Part shown: positions 50,554 to 59,046 of the stretch, in pieces
Layout of the letters: every line of letters starts with the position of its first letter
Position numbering within the stretch: the stretch's first letter is position 1
Assembly (NCBI GenBank): GCA_009691245.1
Contig: SHUM01000015.1
Span: 1 to 62,177, forward strand
Direction: 5' to 3'
DNA from: Acidobacteriota bacterium
GTDB lineage: Bacteria > Acidobacteriota > Terriglobia > 2-12-FULL-54-10
DNA length: 62,177 nucleotides
Translations under genes and position numbers: made by a program
The notes under the pieces: generated by a model
What the model saw: only the letters and a program-made list of their open reading frames with translations
The model's database searches: none
Told to the model about the DNA's origin: nothing

Positions 50554-50641
50554 GTTGTCATTCCGAGCGGAGCGAAGAATCTGCTGTTAACCTTTGCAGT
50601 GAAAGCTAAAGCAGATTCCTCGCTCCGCTCGGAATGACAAC
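50554..50641. repeat. Hairpin repeat family B, copy 8
   Basis: GTTGTCATTCCGAGCGGAGCG and the complementary end CGCTCCGCTCGGAATGACAAC are 21-base perfect arms. It lies just before the Hfq-like gene, whose start codon is 40 bases further. Confidence 0.85.
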
Positions 50642-50680
50642 TCACTGGTATTTTTGGATAGATTCTCGAAAGAGGAAATC

Positions 50681-51263
50681 ATGTTTAACGAACGACGACC
50701 ACCGATGTCTTCGATGCCCCGGGGGGGGGGGGGGCTCGCGCGGCCCGCGCCGTCCCAGTTCGCAGGGCGAAGGAGCGCAGGGGACTGGCCGGCCTCGGCC
50801 TGCCCAGCACAGCCCGGCAGCGCCTTCACAAAGCCAATTCGGCCCGGACCCGCGCGCTCCGGGCGCGCATCGTCAATCATCGGGCGGCCCGCGAGGACCT
50901 GGTGGTCCGCAGCACGGCGGTCCGCGGCGTCCCGGCACAGGCAGGCCGAGTCCGCGTCGCAGTGGCCCTGGACGCGGTGGCCTTGGGCGCGGCGGTCCGG
51001 AGCGTGGCGGTCCCAGCAGGCCGCGGCGCAACTTCGATGCCGAGGAGCCGGAAATCGACGAAACGCTCAGCGGCCCCATCGAGGCCGATTACCTGAAGAC
51101 GCTGGTGGAGGCGCGCGCGTCCATCGAGGTGCATCTGCGCAACGGCGAGACGCACTCCGGCACTATCGAATACTATGACCAGCGCTTCATCCGCCTGACG
51201 CCGCAAGGCGCGTCCAACAAATTTATTTTCAAGCATGACATCAAGTACATGCTGGAGAAGTAA
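50681..51263 (+). CDS. RG-rich Hfq-like RNA-binding protein, frame broken at a G14 tract
   Basis: The C-terminal 66 residues are an Hfq/LSm-like domain: YLKTLVEARASIEVHLRNGE, SGTIEYYDQRFIRL and FKHDIKYM (compare YKHA in E. coli Hfq). In front is a roughly 110-residue Gly/Pro/Arg tail. The ATG at 50681 has AGAGGAAAT directly upstream and gives MFNERRPPMSSMPR, but 14 consecutive G (50721-50734) put it out of frame; with 13 or 16 G the frames join, giving about 193 residues. The Hfq frame itself is open back to 50634 but has no good start. Real phase variation, ribosomal slippage and a homopolymer sequencing error are all possible. Confidence 0.75.
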
Positions 51264-51690
51264 CGCGGTGTACGACAGCGCGCAGGCTACCACGGCACGA
51301 TTTGGGTGCCGTGGGTGTTTCGCTCCGGCGTATACCAACGCGAATGCCCACGGCAGCAGCGCAAATGTTTGCGGAACTAATGCGAATGCCCACGGCAAAC
51401 CGTACCGATCCCCGCTGGGGATCCATAGGACAGCCGGGGGCACCGCCCCCGGACTTGATGCCTCCAAAGCGCGACGACCCTGAAAGGGTCGTACAGATCG
51501 AGCGGCAACGGAGGACGCACAGTTTGTACGACCCCTTCAGGGTCGGTGGATTATTGGAACGTGGTCACCGGGGGCGAATGCCCCCGGCTACACTCTGCAT
51601 CCCCTGCGGGGATGTACGGGGTTGAGAGGATGTGATGGTTGCGGAGATGGGCGCGGTGACATTCTCAATCTAAAAATTCTAACGGAACGG
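51264..51690. repeat. Mosaic of small hairpin repeats
   Basis: No gene is visible in about 430 bases. Direct repeats GCGAATGCCCACGGCA (51341-51356, 51383-51398); hairpins CCGGGGGC/GCCCCCGG (51434-51452) and a similar CCGGGGGCGAATGCCCCCGG near 51569; an inverted pair CGACCCTGAAAGGGTCGTAC (51474) versus GTACGACCCCTTCAGGGTCG (51526); and CCCCGCTGGGGAT against CCCCTGCGGGGAT. These units look like mobile intergenic elements that accumulated side by side. Confidence 0.75.
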
Positions 51691-51704
51691 ATTATTAATC
51701 ATCC

Positions 51705-52535
51705 ATGAGCGAAATGCTGAGTACTACCTGCGACATTGCCCGCGCGGCGGGCGCGATACTGATGGAGTTCTTCGAGCGGCGCGTGCGCGTCGAGTACAAG
51801 GGCGACGTGGACATTGTCACCGAGGCCGACCGCACGTCGGAGAAGTACATCATCTCGCAACTGCGCGAGAAGTTTCCCGAGCACTCCGTGATCGCCGAGG
51901 AAGGCGGCGGCTATGAACGGGCCTCGGGTTACGCGGCGGGCTACACCTGGTACATTGATCCGCTGGACGGCACCACCAACTTCGCGCACAGCTTTCCGGT
52001 CTTCGCCGTGTCGATGGGTCTCAAGAAGGACGACGAGATGGTGCTGGGCGTCGTCTACGATCCCACGCGCAATGAAATGTTCGCCGCCGAGAAGGGGCAG
52101 GGCGCTACGCTGAACGGCAAGCCCATGCGCGTGTCGTCCATCGCGCGGCTCGCAGAGGCGCTGGTGGCCACGGGCTTCCCCAGTCAGCGGCGGCACCAGA
52201 ATCCCAACATCCATTTCTATCACCAGTTCAACATGAACTCGCACGGCGTGCGCCGCCCCGGCTCGGCGGCAACGGACCTGGCCTACGTCGCCGCAGGCCG
52301 CCTCGATGCGTTCTGGGAGTTCAACCTGCACCCCTGGGACGTGGCCGCGGGCAAGCTGCTGGTCGCGGAAGCGGGCGGCCGCGTGTCCGACTCGACCGGC
52401 GCGCCGCACACCATGCAGAGCAACGCCGTGATGGCCTCGAACGGCCTGCTGCACGATCAAATGCTGAAAGAGTTCAACAACCTCTTCGCCGGCAAGTACG
52501 CCGCCGCGCTGCCCCCGCTGGTAAGGCCGGCGTAG
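51705..52535 (+). CDS. suhB: Inositol monophosphatase family protein
   Basis: 276 residues. The metal-binding signature motifs are present: EEGGGYERASG (Glu region), WYIDPLDGTTNFAHSFPVF and the C-terminal WEFNLHPWDVAAGKLLVAEAGG. It hydrolyses inositol phosphates or related sugar phosphates; SuhB relatives also join transcription antitermination complexes. ATG 51705. Convergent with the FAD-oxidase pseudogene. Confidence 0.93.
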   Translation: MSEMLSTTCDIARAAGAILMEFFERRVRVEYKGDVDIVTEADRTSEKYIISQLREKFPEHSVIAEEGGGYERASGYAAGYTWYIDPLDGTTNFAHSFPVFAVSMGLKKDDEMVLGVVYDPTRNEMFAAEKGQGATLNGKPMRVSSIARLAEALVATGFPSQRRHQNPNIHFYHQFNMNSHGVRRPGSAATDLAYVAAGRLDAFWEFNLHPWDVAAGKLLVAEAGGRVSDSTGAPHTMQSNAVMASNGLLHDQMLKEFNNLFAGKYAAALPPLVRPA

Positions 52536-52544
52536 TGTTTTCAC

Positions 52545-53903
52545 TCAAACCAGAAACGGCTTGTAGAATTTGGTGGTGAAGCGCGGGCGCGCCAGCTTGC
52601 TGGGGATTTTTACGTCGCCGGGCTGGAGCCATTGGGTTTGAATGGGCGAGGCGTTTCCGCCCAGCGTGTGAATCGCCACCTGGTTATACTCTTGAGCGAA
52701 TTGGTGCCATAGCGGGTCCGTCGGGTTCGAGCAGCAAGGATCAAACGAAAACGACACGCCCGGTCCGCTCGAATAAATTCCGAAAGTCTTCCGCGCCTTC
52801 TCGGGGCGGTGAACAAAATAGGCCGCCCAGCCCTTGGGCGCGAATCCCGTGCGTTCCTAAAACGCCTTGGTGAGTTTGTAGCTTTCCACGATGACGCGGG
52901 TGAGTTGCCCGAGGTCGTGTTCGTAATACTGAAAATCAAGACGACGCTCCCCGGGCGACGGCCGCCAGTATTCATTCACGAAATCATGGCGCGAATAGAC
53001 CAGCCCCTTGGGCTGCGGCGGCAACGGGACGCCGTCCATGCCGTGCTGGATGACCAGGCGCTTGGCGAGTCGATATTCATCGCACACCGGCTGCGACGCG
53101 GCGGGAGTGGCGGCGCCAGGCCCCGCCTTGAAGCGCTGATCGCAGAAACTCAGCAGGTGTTGCAGAATCACGATGGCGAAGAAAGCGTCGCACTCCTCGC
53201 GCATGCGCAGCAGAGCGGCGGCAAGATTCTCCGGCGAGTCCGCGGGCACCAGCGAGATGTCCGAGCGGCAGAGTGTGGCCGGACGCACCTCAAGCTGGCA
53301 CTCGACCACAATGCCGGAAAGTCCGAACGAGCATTTGAACTCATGGAATGCCGCGCCGTCTTTATGGTCAGACAGCGTGCGCAGGTCGCCGTGCTCATCG
53401 ACATAGGTCAGGGCGACGACATGCGCGGAGAAGTAGCCGGGGGCATCCAGCGACGATTCCTTGGTATCGCCGACGGCGACGGAGCCCACGGTGGCTTCTC
53501 CGATCTCCGCCTGAAACGCGATTTCCACGCCACGCGCCTGGAGCCACAGGTTCAGCTTCTTGAGCCGACACCCCGCCTGCACGCGGACCACCTGACGCCC
53601 CGTGGCATCGTGCTCGAGGCCCAGGACTTCATCCAGCTTGCGCGTACACAGCATGGTTCCTTCATCATTGACGAAAGTGGAGGTAACCGAGAGCAGCGCG
53701 CCCACCGGATTCACCGGCGATGGAAACCGCTCCGCATCACGCACCACGGCCTGCACGTCAGCGTAGCTTAAAGGCTCCGCATAGACGGCCGGCTTCGTCG
53801 CGTAGCTCAATCCCCAATTGCTGTATTCGCGGCCTTCAGTTTCGAGCAACCCCTGGAAGGGTTGCGCCTCACCCGCTTGGCCCTGGTCTGCGTTAGCATT
53901 CAT
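52545..53903 (-). pseudogene. FAD-binding (VAO/PCMH-type) oxidase with in-frame TAG
   Basis: The frame from ATG 53903 encodes an FAD-binding PCMH domain (YATKPAVYAEPLSYADVQAV, NPVGALLSVTST, GEATVGSVAVGDTK) and a long substrate domain, resembling sugar-lactone oxidases. At codon 349 (52857-52859) it meets TAG. After this stop the same frame continues without break: ERTGFAPKGWAAYFVHRPEK, GIYSSGPGVSFSFDPCC, to TGA at 52545-52547. The full length would be 452 residues. The continuation looks conserved, so the stop is recent or an assembly-level variant. Substrate unknown. Confidence 0.8.
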
Positions 53904-53992
53904 GGTTTTTAGTGAGTCATTTCACTCGGCATATTGCGCGAACGCAGGCCATTATTCCTTGCTCACACCCTGTTGTAAAGGGAAAGAAGCAA

Positions 53993-54176
53993 CTTCTCCG
54001 AGCCGCGACAGTGATGGAGTGGCCATGATGCTCGCTGGAGTGGCCATGATGCTCGCTGGCACGGCCACGTCCCGGCCGCACGAACCGTCCCGGTCAGTGG
54101 TTTGGGTTTTTCATTCCATCACCGAATCGCGTTCATCAATATGGTGGCCGCTCCATCACTGTCGCGGCTCGGAGAA
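53993..54176. repeat. Inverted-repeat-bounded element with 21-bp tandem duplication
   Basis: Arms at 53993-54026 and 54144-54176 are complementary with two mismatches over 33 bases (core GAGCCGCGACAGTGATGGAG). Inside, a 21-base unit occurs twice in tandem (54016-54036 and 54037-54057). The form, about 184 bases without coding capacity, is like a miniature inverted-repeat element. It lies between two nonsense-interrupted genes and ends 10 bases from the stop of one of them. Confidence 0.8.
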
Positions 54177-54185
54177 GATCCGCAA

Positions 54186-54599
54186 TCAACGCCGCTTCTT
54201 CTGCTCGTTCTCCGCGATGCGTGCCTTCACCAGCTTCTTCACCAGAGCGGCGGGCAGGGGCTTGTCCAGCGGGAAGTGGATCGTGCCGCCTTTGGATGTG
54301 GGATAGTCCTTCAGTTCTTTTGCGAGCGTCCTCATGATTGTCGTGCTCATCCCGAATAAACTGCAATGGTTGGTGAACGCGGCGAACGCCACCAATATCC
54401 CTTTATATTTGTACAACGGTATGCGGTAGCTGATGCCCTCGGTCGTCTCCTACGGCGCCACGGACTTGATCGCCGCGCGAATCTTCTGCAACGTGCCGCG
54501 CGCGGGCTCCGGCACGCCAGCGAGATATTCGTCCACCGTCATCGCAACGAGATTGCGTTTCGCGTCCGATGAGCGATCGCCAGCGGTCGATTTTTTCAT
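54186..54599 (-). pseudogene. DUF1801/YdhG-like protein with in-frame TAG
   Basis: Read from ATG 54599 the frame gives MKKSTAGDRSSDAKRNLVAM, VDEYLAGVPEPARGTLQKIR, AAIKSVAP, then TAG (54450-54452). It continues in the same frame with ETTEGISYRIPLYKYKGILV, AFTNHCSLFGMSTT, KGGTIHFPLDKPLPAALVKK to TGA at 54186. This is a complete DUF1801 (YdhG-like) protein of 137 residues broken once. The part after the stop has all the family features. Probably a recent nonsense mutation. Confidence 0.8.
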
Positions 54600-54774
54600 G
54601 ATCTCAATCCCCTAATGGAATTTCATTCCGGTCTAACGGTAGAGTCTAGCACCCGGCTGGGCGATGCCAAACACGTGAATGAGAGCCGTTCCGCCTGTTC
54701 CCGAATTACCAGACGCAACCCGGGTTGAGATGGAGTATGATCGCGCTGAAGAACCATTGTGAGGGAGGTAGCTT

Positions 54775-55872
54775 ATGTTGCGCATTGCGACGTTTAACTT
54801 GGAGAACCTGTTCACACGTCCGACGGCAATGAATGAAAATAGCGACGCGGTTGGCCGTCAGGCCATCGAAGATCATGCGGTGCTGAACGGCATTGTTGCC
54901 AAGGAAGTCTATACGGCGAATGACAATGCGCGGCTGATTACACTGTCGAATCGTTACAAGTTTCATGTGCTCAGTCCACCAGTCAATGCCTTCGTCCAGT
55001 TGCAGAAAATTCGCGGGAAACTATTCCGCAAGCCACAGAATGGCCCGCTGGAGGTCGTCGCCAATGGCCGAGGCGATTGGACAGGATGGTTTGAGCTGAG
55101 GCGGGACGATGTCAGGTGGGAAGCAACTTACAACACGGGACGCGTGATCTCCGAAGCGCATGCCGATATTCTCATCCTCGTTGAAGTGGAAAATCGCCCG
55201 ACGCTGAAGCGATTTTGCAAACAGGTGCTCGATGTTGAATTTCAAAGCGCATACCCGCACTTCATGGTGATTGACGGCAACGATGATCGCGGAATTGATG
55301 TGGGAATCGCCAGCCGCTTTCCCATTGTCCAGATGCGCTCGCATGTGGATGATGCCACACCGGCTGGAGGGGAGGTGTTCTCACGCGACTGTCCCGAATA
55401 CGATATTGATCTTCCGGGCGGCAAGCGCATGGTGATTCTGCCGAATCACTTTAAGTCAAAACGGAATGGAGACAATCAGGCCTCCATCAATCGCAGGAAA
55501 GCTCAGGCTGAGCGGGCTCACGCCATCGCTGTTGTGGCGCTCTCGCGCTCTGATCTGGTCGTGGTGGGCGGAGACCTCAATGACGTTCCCGATAGCGTCC
55601 CCTTGGCCGCGCTGTTTACGGACGGCTTTGCCGATGTAATCAACCATCCGAACTATCCAACGGATCGGCCAGGAACCTATGGGACCGGCCTTAAGACACA
55701 GAAGCTGGACTACCTGATTCTGTCGCCCAAGCTGCAAGCCAAGTTGCAGGATGTCGGGATTGAGCGGCGGGGGGCGTATCACCCAAACTTGTGGGAATCA
55801 TTCGATACCGTAAAGAAATCGGCTGACGAAGCCTCGGATCATCATCTGGTGTGGGCGGATTTCAATCTTTAA
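54775..55872 (+). CDS. Endonuclease/exonuclease/phosphatase family protein
   Basis: 365 residues. The DNase I-like fold motifs are present: ATFNLENLF at the start, LILVEVEN (metal-binding Glu), DGNDDRGIDVGI, VVVGGDLNDVPDS, and the C-terminal DYLILSP with SDHHLVWADF. It may act on DNA, RNA or phosphoesters. No signal peptide. GGGAGGTAGCTT precedes the ATG. It is AT-richer than neighbours and stands alone. Confidence 0.9.
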   Translation: MLRIATFNLENLFTRPTAMNENSDAVGRQAIEDHAVLNGIVAKEVYTANDNARLITLSNRYKFHVLSPPVNAFVQLQKIRGKLFRKPQNGPLEVVANGRGDWTGWFELRRDDVRWEATYNTGRVISEAHADILILVEVENRPTLKRFCKQVLDVEFQSAYPHFMVIDGNDDRGIDVGIASRFPIVQMRSHVDDATPAGGEVFSRDCPEYDIDLPGGKRMVILPNHFKSKRNGDNQASINRRKAQAERAHAIAVVALSRSDLVVVGGDLNDVPDSVPLAALFTDGFADVINHPNYPTDRPGTYGTGLKTQKLDYLILSPKLQAKLQDVGIERRGAYHPNLWESFDTVKKSADEASDHHLVWADFNL

Positions 55873-56411
55873 GGCTGGCGGCGCTACATACAACTACGCA
55901 AAATTGAAAAGATTTTTCGAGTTTTTCAAATTTTATTGAAACAGAAATGCGCGTACCGAGATTCTTTGGAAAATTTGGGTGATTTGGATTTTCTGGAAAA
56001 TTTTGGGCTTGGCAACGAGTCGGTGGGGTTTCACCGAGGATCACCCTATATCCATACTAAGGCGCGAAATTTTCCAAAGATGCGCAATTTGCGGAATTTT
56101 TCGGAGCGCAGGGTGGGGAGGCCGGGTAGTAAGCCGGTAGTAAGTATGTGCGGCGGGGCGAAGCTCCGGCGAACACGAGTGGTGACGGCGGCGGAATTTG
56201 GGAAACGACAGGTTGGCTAGACCGCGCCCCATTAGTGGTCAGGTTGGAATATCCTGTGAAAGTGTGCACTTTGGGCACAACCGCATATTCCGCGAATCTG
56301 TCAGCCTGAAGTCAGCCAGAAGTCAGGCGAATATTTGGTGAACATCTTGCGCCGCGCGGCATAATTTTTGGGATGGAATCTTGGGCGTGATCGCGCGGAC
56401 TTGGCGACCGG
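55873..56411. other. Intergenic region with dispersed repeats, no gene
   Basis: About 540 bases without recognisable coding sequence. It contains several GAAATTTTCC and AAATTTT-rich segments (for example near 55920-55940, 55994-56006 and 56066-56100), and a 21-base repeat at 56256-56276 that is the exact reverse complement of 12128-12148. It is AT-richer than the rest of the window. No terminator or promoter was convincing. Confidence 0.5.
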
Positions 56412-56801
56412 TTATTGGGATGATTTTGGTTGCTCGGTGGGCAGGCCGGACTCGGTCCATGTGCGCCAGCCGCCGGCGAGTGAGAGGACGCGGCGGTAGC
56501 CCATCTTCTGGAGGTTGTCCGCGGCGAGCGCCGAGCGGTACCCGCCGCCGCAGTAGAGAATGATCTCGGTGGCGGGGTCCGGCACGAGCGTCTCAATGTC
56601 GCGCTCGATGATGCCTTTGCACAAATGTTGTGCAGTGGGAATGTGTCCGGCGGCGAACTCGCTCGCCTCGCGCACGTCGATCAAAGCCTGAGTGTGGCTG
56701 CTATCGAGACGCGTGGCCAGCTCCGGCGCGGTGATTTCGGCGACGCGCGATTGGGCGTCCTCGACGATCTTTAGGAAGCGCGGCGAGTGTTGGTGAGCCA
56801 T
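56412..56801 (-). CDS. Rhodanese-like domain protein
   Basis: 129 residues from ATG 56801, preceded by AGGAGA. Single rhodanese domain: LIDVREASEFAAGHIPTAQH, the active-site loop LYCGGGYRS with Cys84, and LQKMGYRRVLSLAGGWRTW. Such proteins carry persulfide sulfur in the cytosol. The catalytic loop CGGGYRS has the six-residue size of sulfurtransferases. Confidence 0.92.
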   Translation of the reverse strand: MAHQHSPRFLKIVEDAQSRVAEITAPELATRLDSSHTQALIDVREASEFAAGHIPTAQHLCKGIIERDIETLVPDPATEIILYCGGGYRSALAADNLQKMGYRRVLSLAGGWRTWTESGLPTEQPKSSQ

Positions 56802-56922
56802 AATGTTCTCCTGCGCGGTGCGTTCAAAGGCCCATAAATAGACCGTGTAGCACGTATGCCCCAAAATGCAGCAGGTGCTTGTCCTTTGCTTCCTCTGCCT
56901 CGTGCCTCCTCAGCCTCGATCC

Positions 56923-57345
56923 CTACTGCACCATCTCGGCCGCCGCATTCTCTCTGCTGGCCGGAAGATGCGAGGCGTGATGGTGCACCAGATACCAGTT
57001 GCCGTCGCGCTGCACGAAGAGGTTGGTGGATTGCACCAGCGCGTTCTCGAACGAGCCATCGGCGGCGGAGGATATTTTCTCCACGCAGCAGACCCAGGCC
57101 ACCGACTCCTCCACGCGCACCGTTTGCAGGCTTACGGAGAGGCGCAGGAAGCGCGTGTTTTCGAATATCCTCTGCCAGCTTTCGCGGATCGCTTCCCAGC
57201 CCTCGATCAACTCCCATCCAGGATGGACACAGCGCGCCGCGTCGTCCTGCACCCACACAGCGTCCATCTGCTCCAGGCTGAGCGACTGCGCGGCGCGGTA
57301 AAAGTTCTTGTTGGCTTCCAGCACTGCTTCTTGTTCAGGAGTCAT
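56923..57345 (-). CDS. SnoaL/NTF2-like family protein
   Basis: 140 residues with the cone-shaped NTF2-like pattern: VLEANKNFYRAAQSLSLEQM, ARCVHPGWELIEGWEAIRES and the C-terminal NLFVQRDGNWYLVHHHAS. Relatives with CVHPGWE and HHH are common small cytosolic proteins of unknown or ketosteroid-isomerase-like function. It stands upstream of the rhodanese gene on the same strand, separated by a CTTCCTCTGCCTC-rich half repeat of family C. Confidence 0.85.
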   Translation of the reverse strand: MTPEQEAVLEANKNFYRAAQSLSLEQMDAVWVQDDAARCVHPGWELIEGWEAIRESWQRIFENTRFLRLSVSLQTVRVEESVAWVCCVEKISSAADGSFENALVQSTNLFVQRDGNWYLVHHHASHLPASRENAAAEMVQ

Positions 57346-57568
57346 CGTTACCCTTTATTCATAGGCCTCTGAGCGATCGGCACTGGCGCCAGCTCCTCGC
57401 CGGACGGCGTTCCAGCAGCGCTTCCTGCCGCACTCCACAAAGATAGGCATTATAGCATTGCACCAGCTATCCCCTGCTGCGCGCGTGCAATTGCCTGATC
57501 CGATTCTGTCGAAACCTTTTTCGCGGCCAAGGGTTTATACTACTTCTATATGTCCGCAGGAGGTGTGT

Positions 57569-58411
57569 ATGCACGCAATGATAAGGAATGCGCGAATGGT
57601 GTTGCTGGTACTCACCATGGTGATGGCCGCAGTTGGTGCCAGCGCATCGGCGCAAGAGGCTGCCGCGCCGGCGCAGTCGTCCACGCTGCCTGCGAGCACT
57701 GCGCCACCCAGCGCTGCGCCAGTTGACGCGGTGATCGCCGTGCCGACGCGCACGCGCATCCCATTGGTATTGGTCAACAGCGTCAGCACCAAGAACGCGC
57801 AGCCTGGCGACCGCGTCTATTTGCAGACCGCGTTCCCCATCGCCGAAAGCGGGCGCATCGTGATTCCCGAAGGCAGCTACGTTACCGGTACGATCACCGA
57901 AGTGAAGCGGCCCGGTCGCGTGAAGGGGCGCGGGGAAATCTATGTGCGCTTTGACACGCTGATGCTGCGCAACGGCGTGCAGCGCGACTTCCGCGGCACA
58001 GTCAGCGCGGTGGACGGCTCGCAGCCGAATCTCTCCGAGAAGGAAGGGAAGATCGAAGGCGACTCGAGCAAGGCCGACGATGCAAAGACTATTGCAGGGA
58101 CCGCCAGCACAGGGGCAATTATCGGCGGGGTATACAATGACAATGCCCTCGGCACACTTGTTGGGGGCGTAGGTGGCGCGGCGGCGGGCATGATCGGGGT
58201 GCTGCTGACGCGAGGCAACGAGGTGCAACTGTTGCGCGGCACGTCGCTCGAGATGCAGCTCGATCGCGAGCTGCGCTTCGCGCTCTCTGAACTTGATTTT
58301 CAGCCCGCTCCATACGGCGCGCCGCTGCCGACTCCAGCGCCGCAGACCGGCGGGTCGCTCGGTCGCGGAACAAGTTTCCCCAACACCAGCGGACCTTTCC
58401 CCAGACCTTAG
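57569..58411 (+). CDS. Exported protein with VirB10/TrbI-like beta domain
   Basis: 280 residues from ATG 57569, which has AGGAGG seven bases upstream. A signal peptide (VLLVLTMVMAAVGASASA) and a Pro/Ala/Thr-rich linker follow. The core (RTRIPLVLVNSVSTKNAQPG, GDRVYLQTAFPIAESGRIVI, PEGSYVTGTITEVKRPGR) resembles the C-terminal beta-barrel of VirB10/TrbI. A glycine-rich segment (GTLVGGVGGAAAGMIGVLL) follows. No other secretion gene is near, so it is more likely a free-standing envelope protein. Confidence 0.75.
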   Translation: MHAMIRNARMVLLVLTMVMAAVGASASAQEAAAPAQSSTLPASTAPPSAAPVDAVIAVPTRTRIPLVLVNSVSTKNAQPGDRVYLQTAFPIAESGRIVIPEGSYVTGTITEVKRPGRVKGRGEIYVRFDTLMLRNGVQRDFRGTVSAVDGSQPNLSEKEGKIEGDSSKADDAKTIAGTASTGAIIGGVYNDNALGTLVGGVGGAAAGMIGVLLTRGNEVQLLRGTSLEMQLDRELRFALSELDFQPAPYGAPLPTPAPQTGGSLGRGTSFPNTSGPFPRP

Positions 58412-58490
58412 CTCATGTCCCAGATCGAGCAACGGATGTTTAGGTCCCAGCTATCTCACAGGATAGTTTAATCATTTCAATAGTTAAGCG

Positions 58491-58519
58491 TTGACGTGCC
58501 TACTTCCATCTGCTATCCT
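58491..58519 (+). promoter_or_regulatory. Promoter of the str operon
   Basis: TTGACG (58491-58496) and TATCCT (58514-58519) with 17 bases between them give a good sigma-70 type promoter 150 bases before rpsL. No strong alternative stands closer. Confidence 0.65.
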
Positions 58520-58541
58520 TAGAAGGTTCCGCAGTCCTCTT

Positions 58542-58572
58542 GCTCCTTGCCATAGCGATGCCTATGGGGAGC
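58542..58572 (+). promoter_or_regulatory. Leader hairpin upstream of rpsL
   Basis: GCTCC...CCATAG (58542-58555) pairs with CTATGGGGAGC (58562-58572) around CGATGC, with a three-base bulge. It lies in the transcribed leader between the promoter and rpsL. It could be a ribosomal-protein-binding or stabilising structure; this is an inference. Confidence 0.45.
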
Positions 58573-58668
58573 GAAGGCGTGTTTCCTCCGGTGTATTGAA
58601 CGGAGAGGCCGGTGGAATCGTGAACTGAGGACTGGCGACGAAGAGTTTTGTGAGAGAGGGAATCGTAC

Positions 58669-59046
58669 GTGCCCACATTTAATCAATTAGTGAAATCAGG
58701 CCGCAAGCGGATGCGCGTCCGCACCGCGAGCCCGGCGTTGCAATCGTGTCCGCAGAAGCGCGGCGTCTGCACGCGCGTTTATACCACGACGCCGAAGAAG
58801 CCGAACTCCGCGTTGCGCAAAGTGGCGCGCGTACGGCTGACCAACGGCATTGAGGTAACGGCGTACATTCCAGGCGTGGGACACAACCTGCAGGAGCACT
58901 CGATTGTGCTGATCCGCGGCGGTCGCGTGAAGGATCTTCCCGGCGTGCGCTATCACATTATCCGCGGCACACTGGACACGGCCGGCGTCGCCAATCGCAA
59001 GCAGGGCCGCTCCAAGTACGGAGCCAAAAAGCCCAAGTCGTCCTAA
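58669..59046 (+). CDS. rpsL: 30S ribosomal protein S12
   Basis: 125 residues with a GTG start and GAGAGGG upstream. It begins [20 protein letters not shown] and contains [20 protein letters not shown] and [20 protein letters not shown], the streptomycin-linked regions. S12 shapes the decoding centre. The key Lys positions of wild-type S12 ([16 protein letters not shown]) are unchanged, so no streptomycin-resistance change is seen. First gene of the str operon. Confidence 0.98.
   Translation: MPTFNQLVKSGRKRMRVRTASPALQSCPQKRGVCTRVYTTTPKKPNSALRKVARVRLTNGIEVTAYIPGVGHNLQEHSIVLIRGGRVKDLPGVRYHIIRGTLDTAGVANRKQGRSKYGAKKPKSS

Noticed and set aside
52857-54452. Genetic code change with TAG as sense codon
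   Set aside because: Several intact genes in the window end naturally with TAG (for example at 2852, 42276 and 52533), and hicA also carries a TAA; decay is more likely.
57569-58411. Type IV secretion component VirB10
   Set aside because: Only the beta domain is similar; no other vir/trb gene or N-terminal membrane anchor is present.
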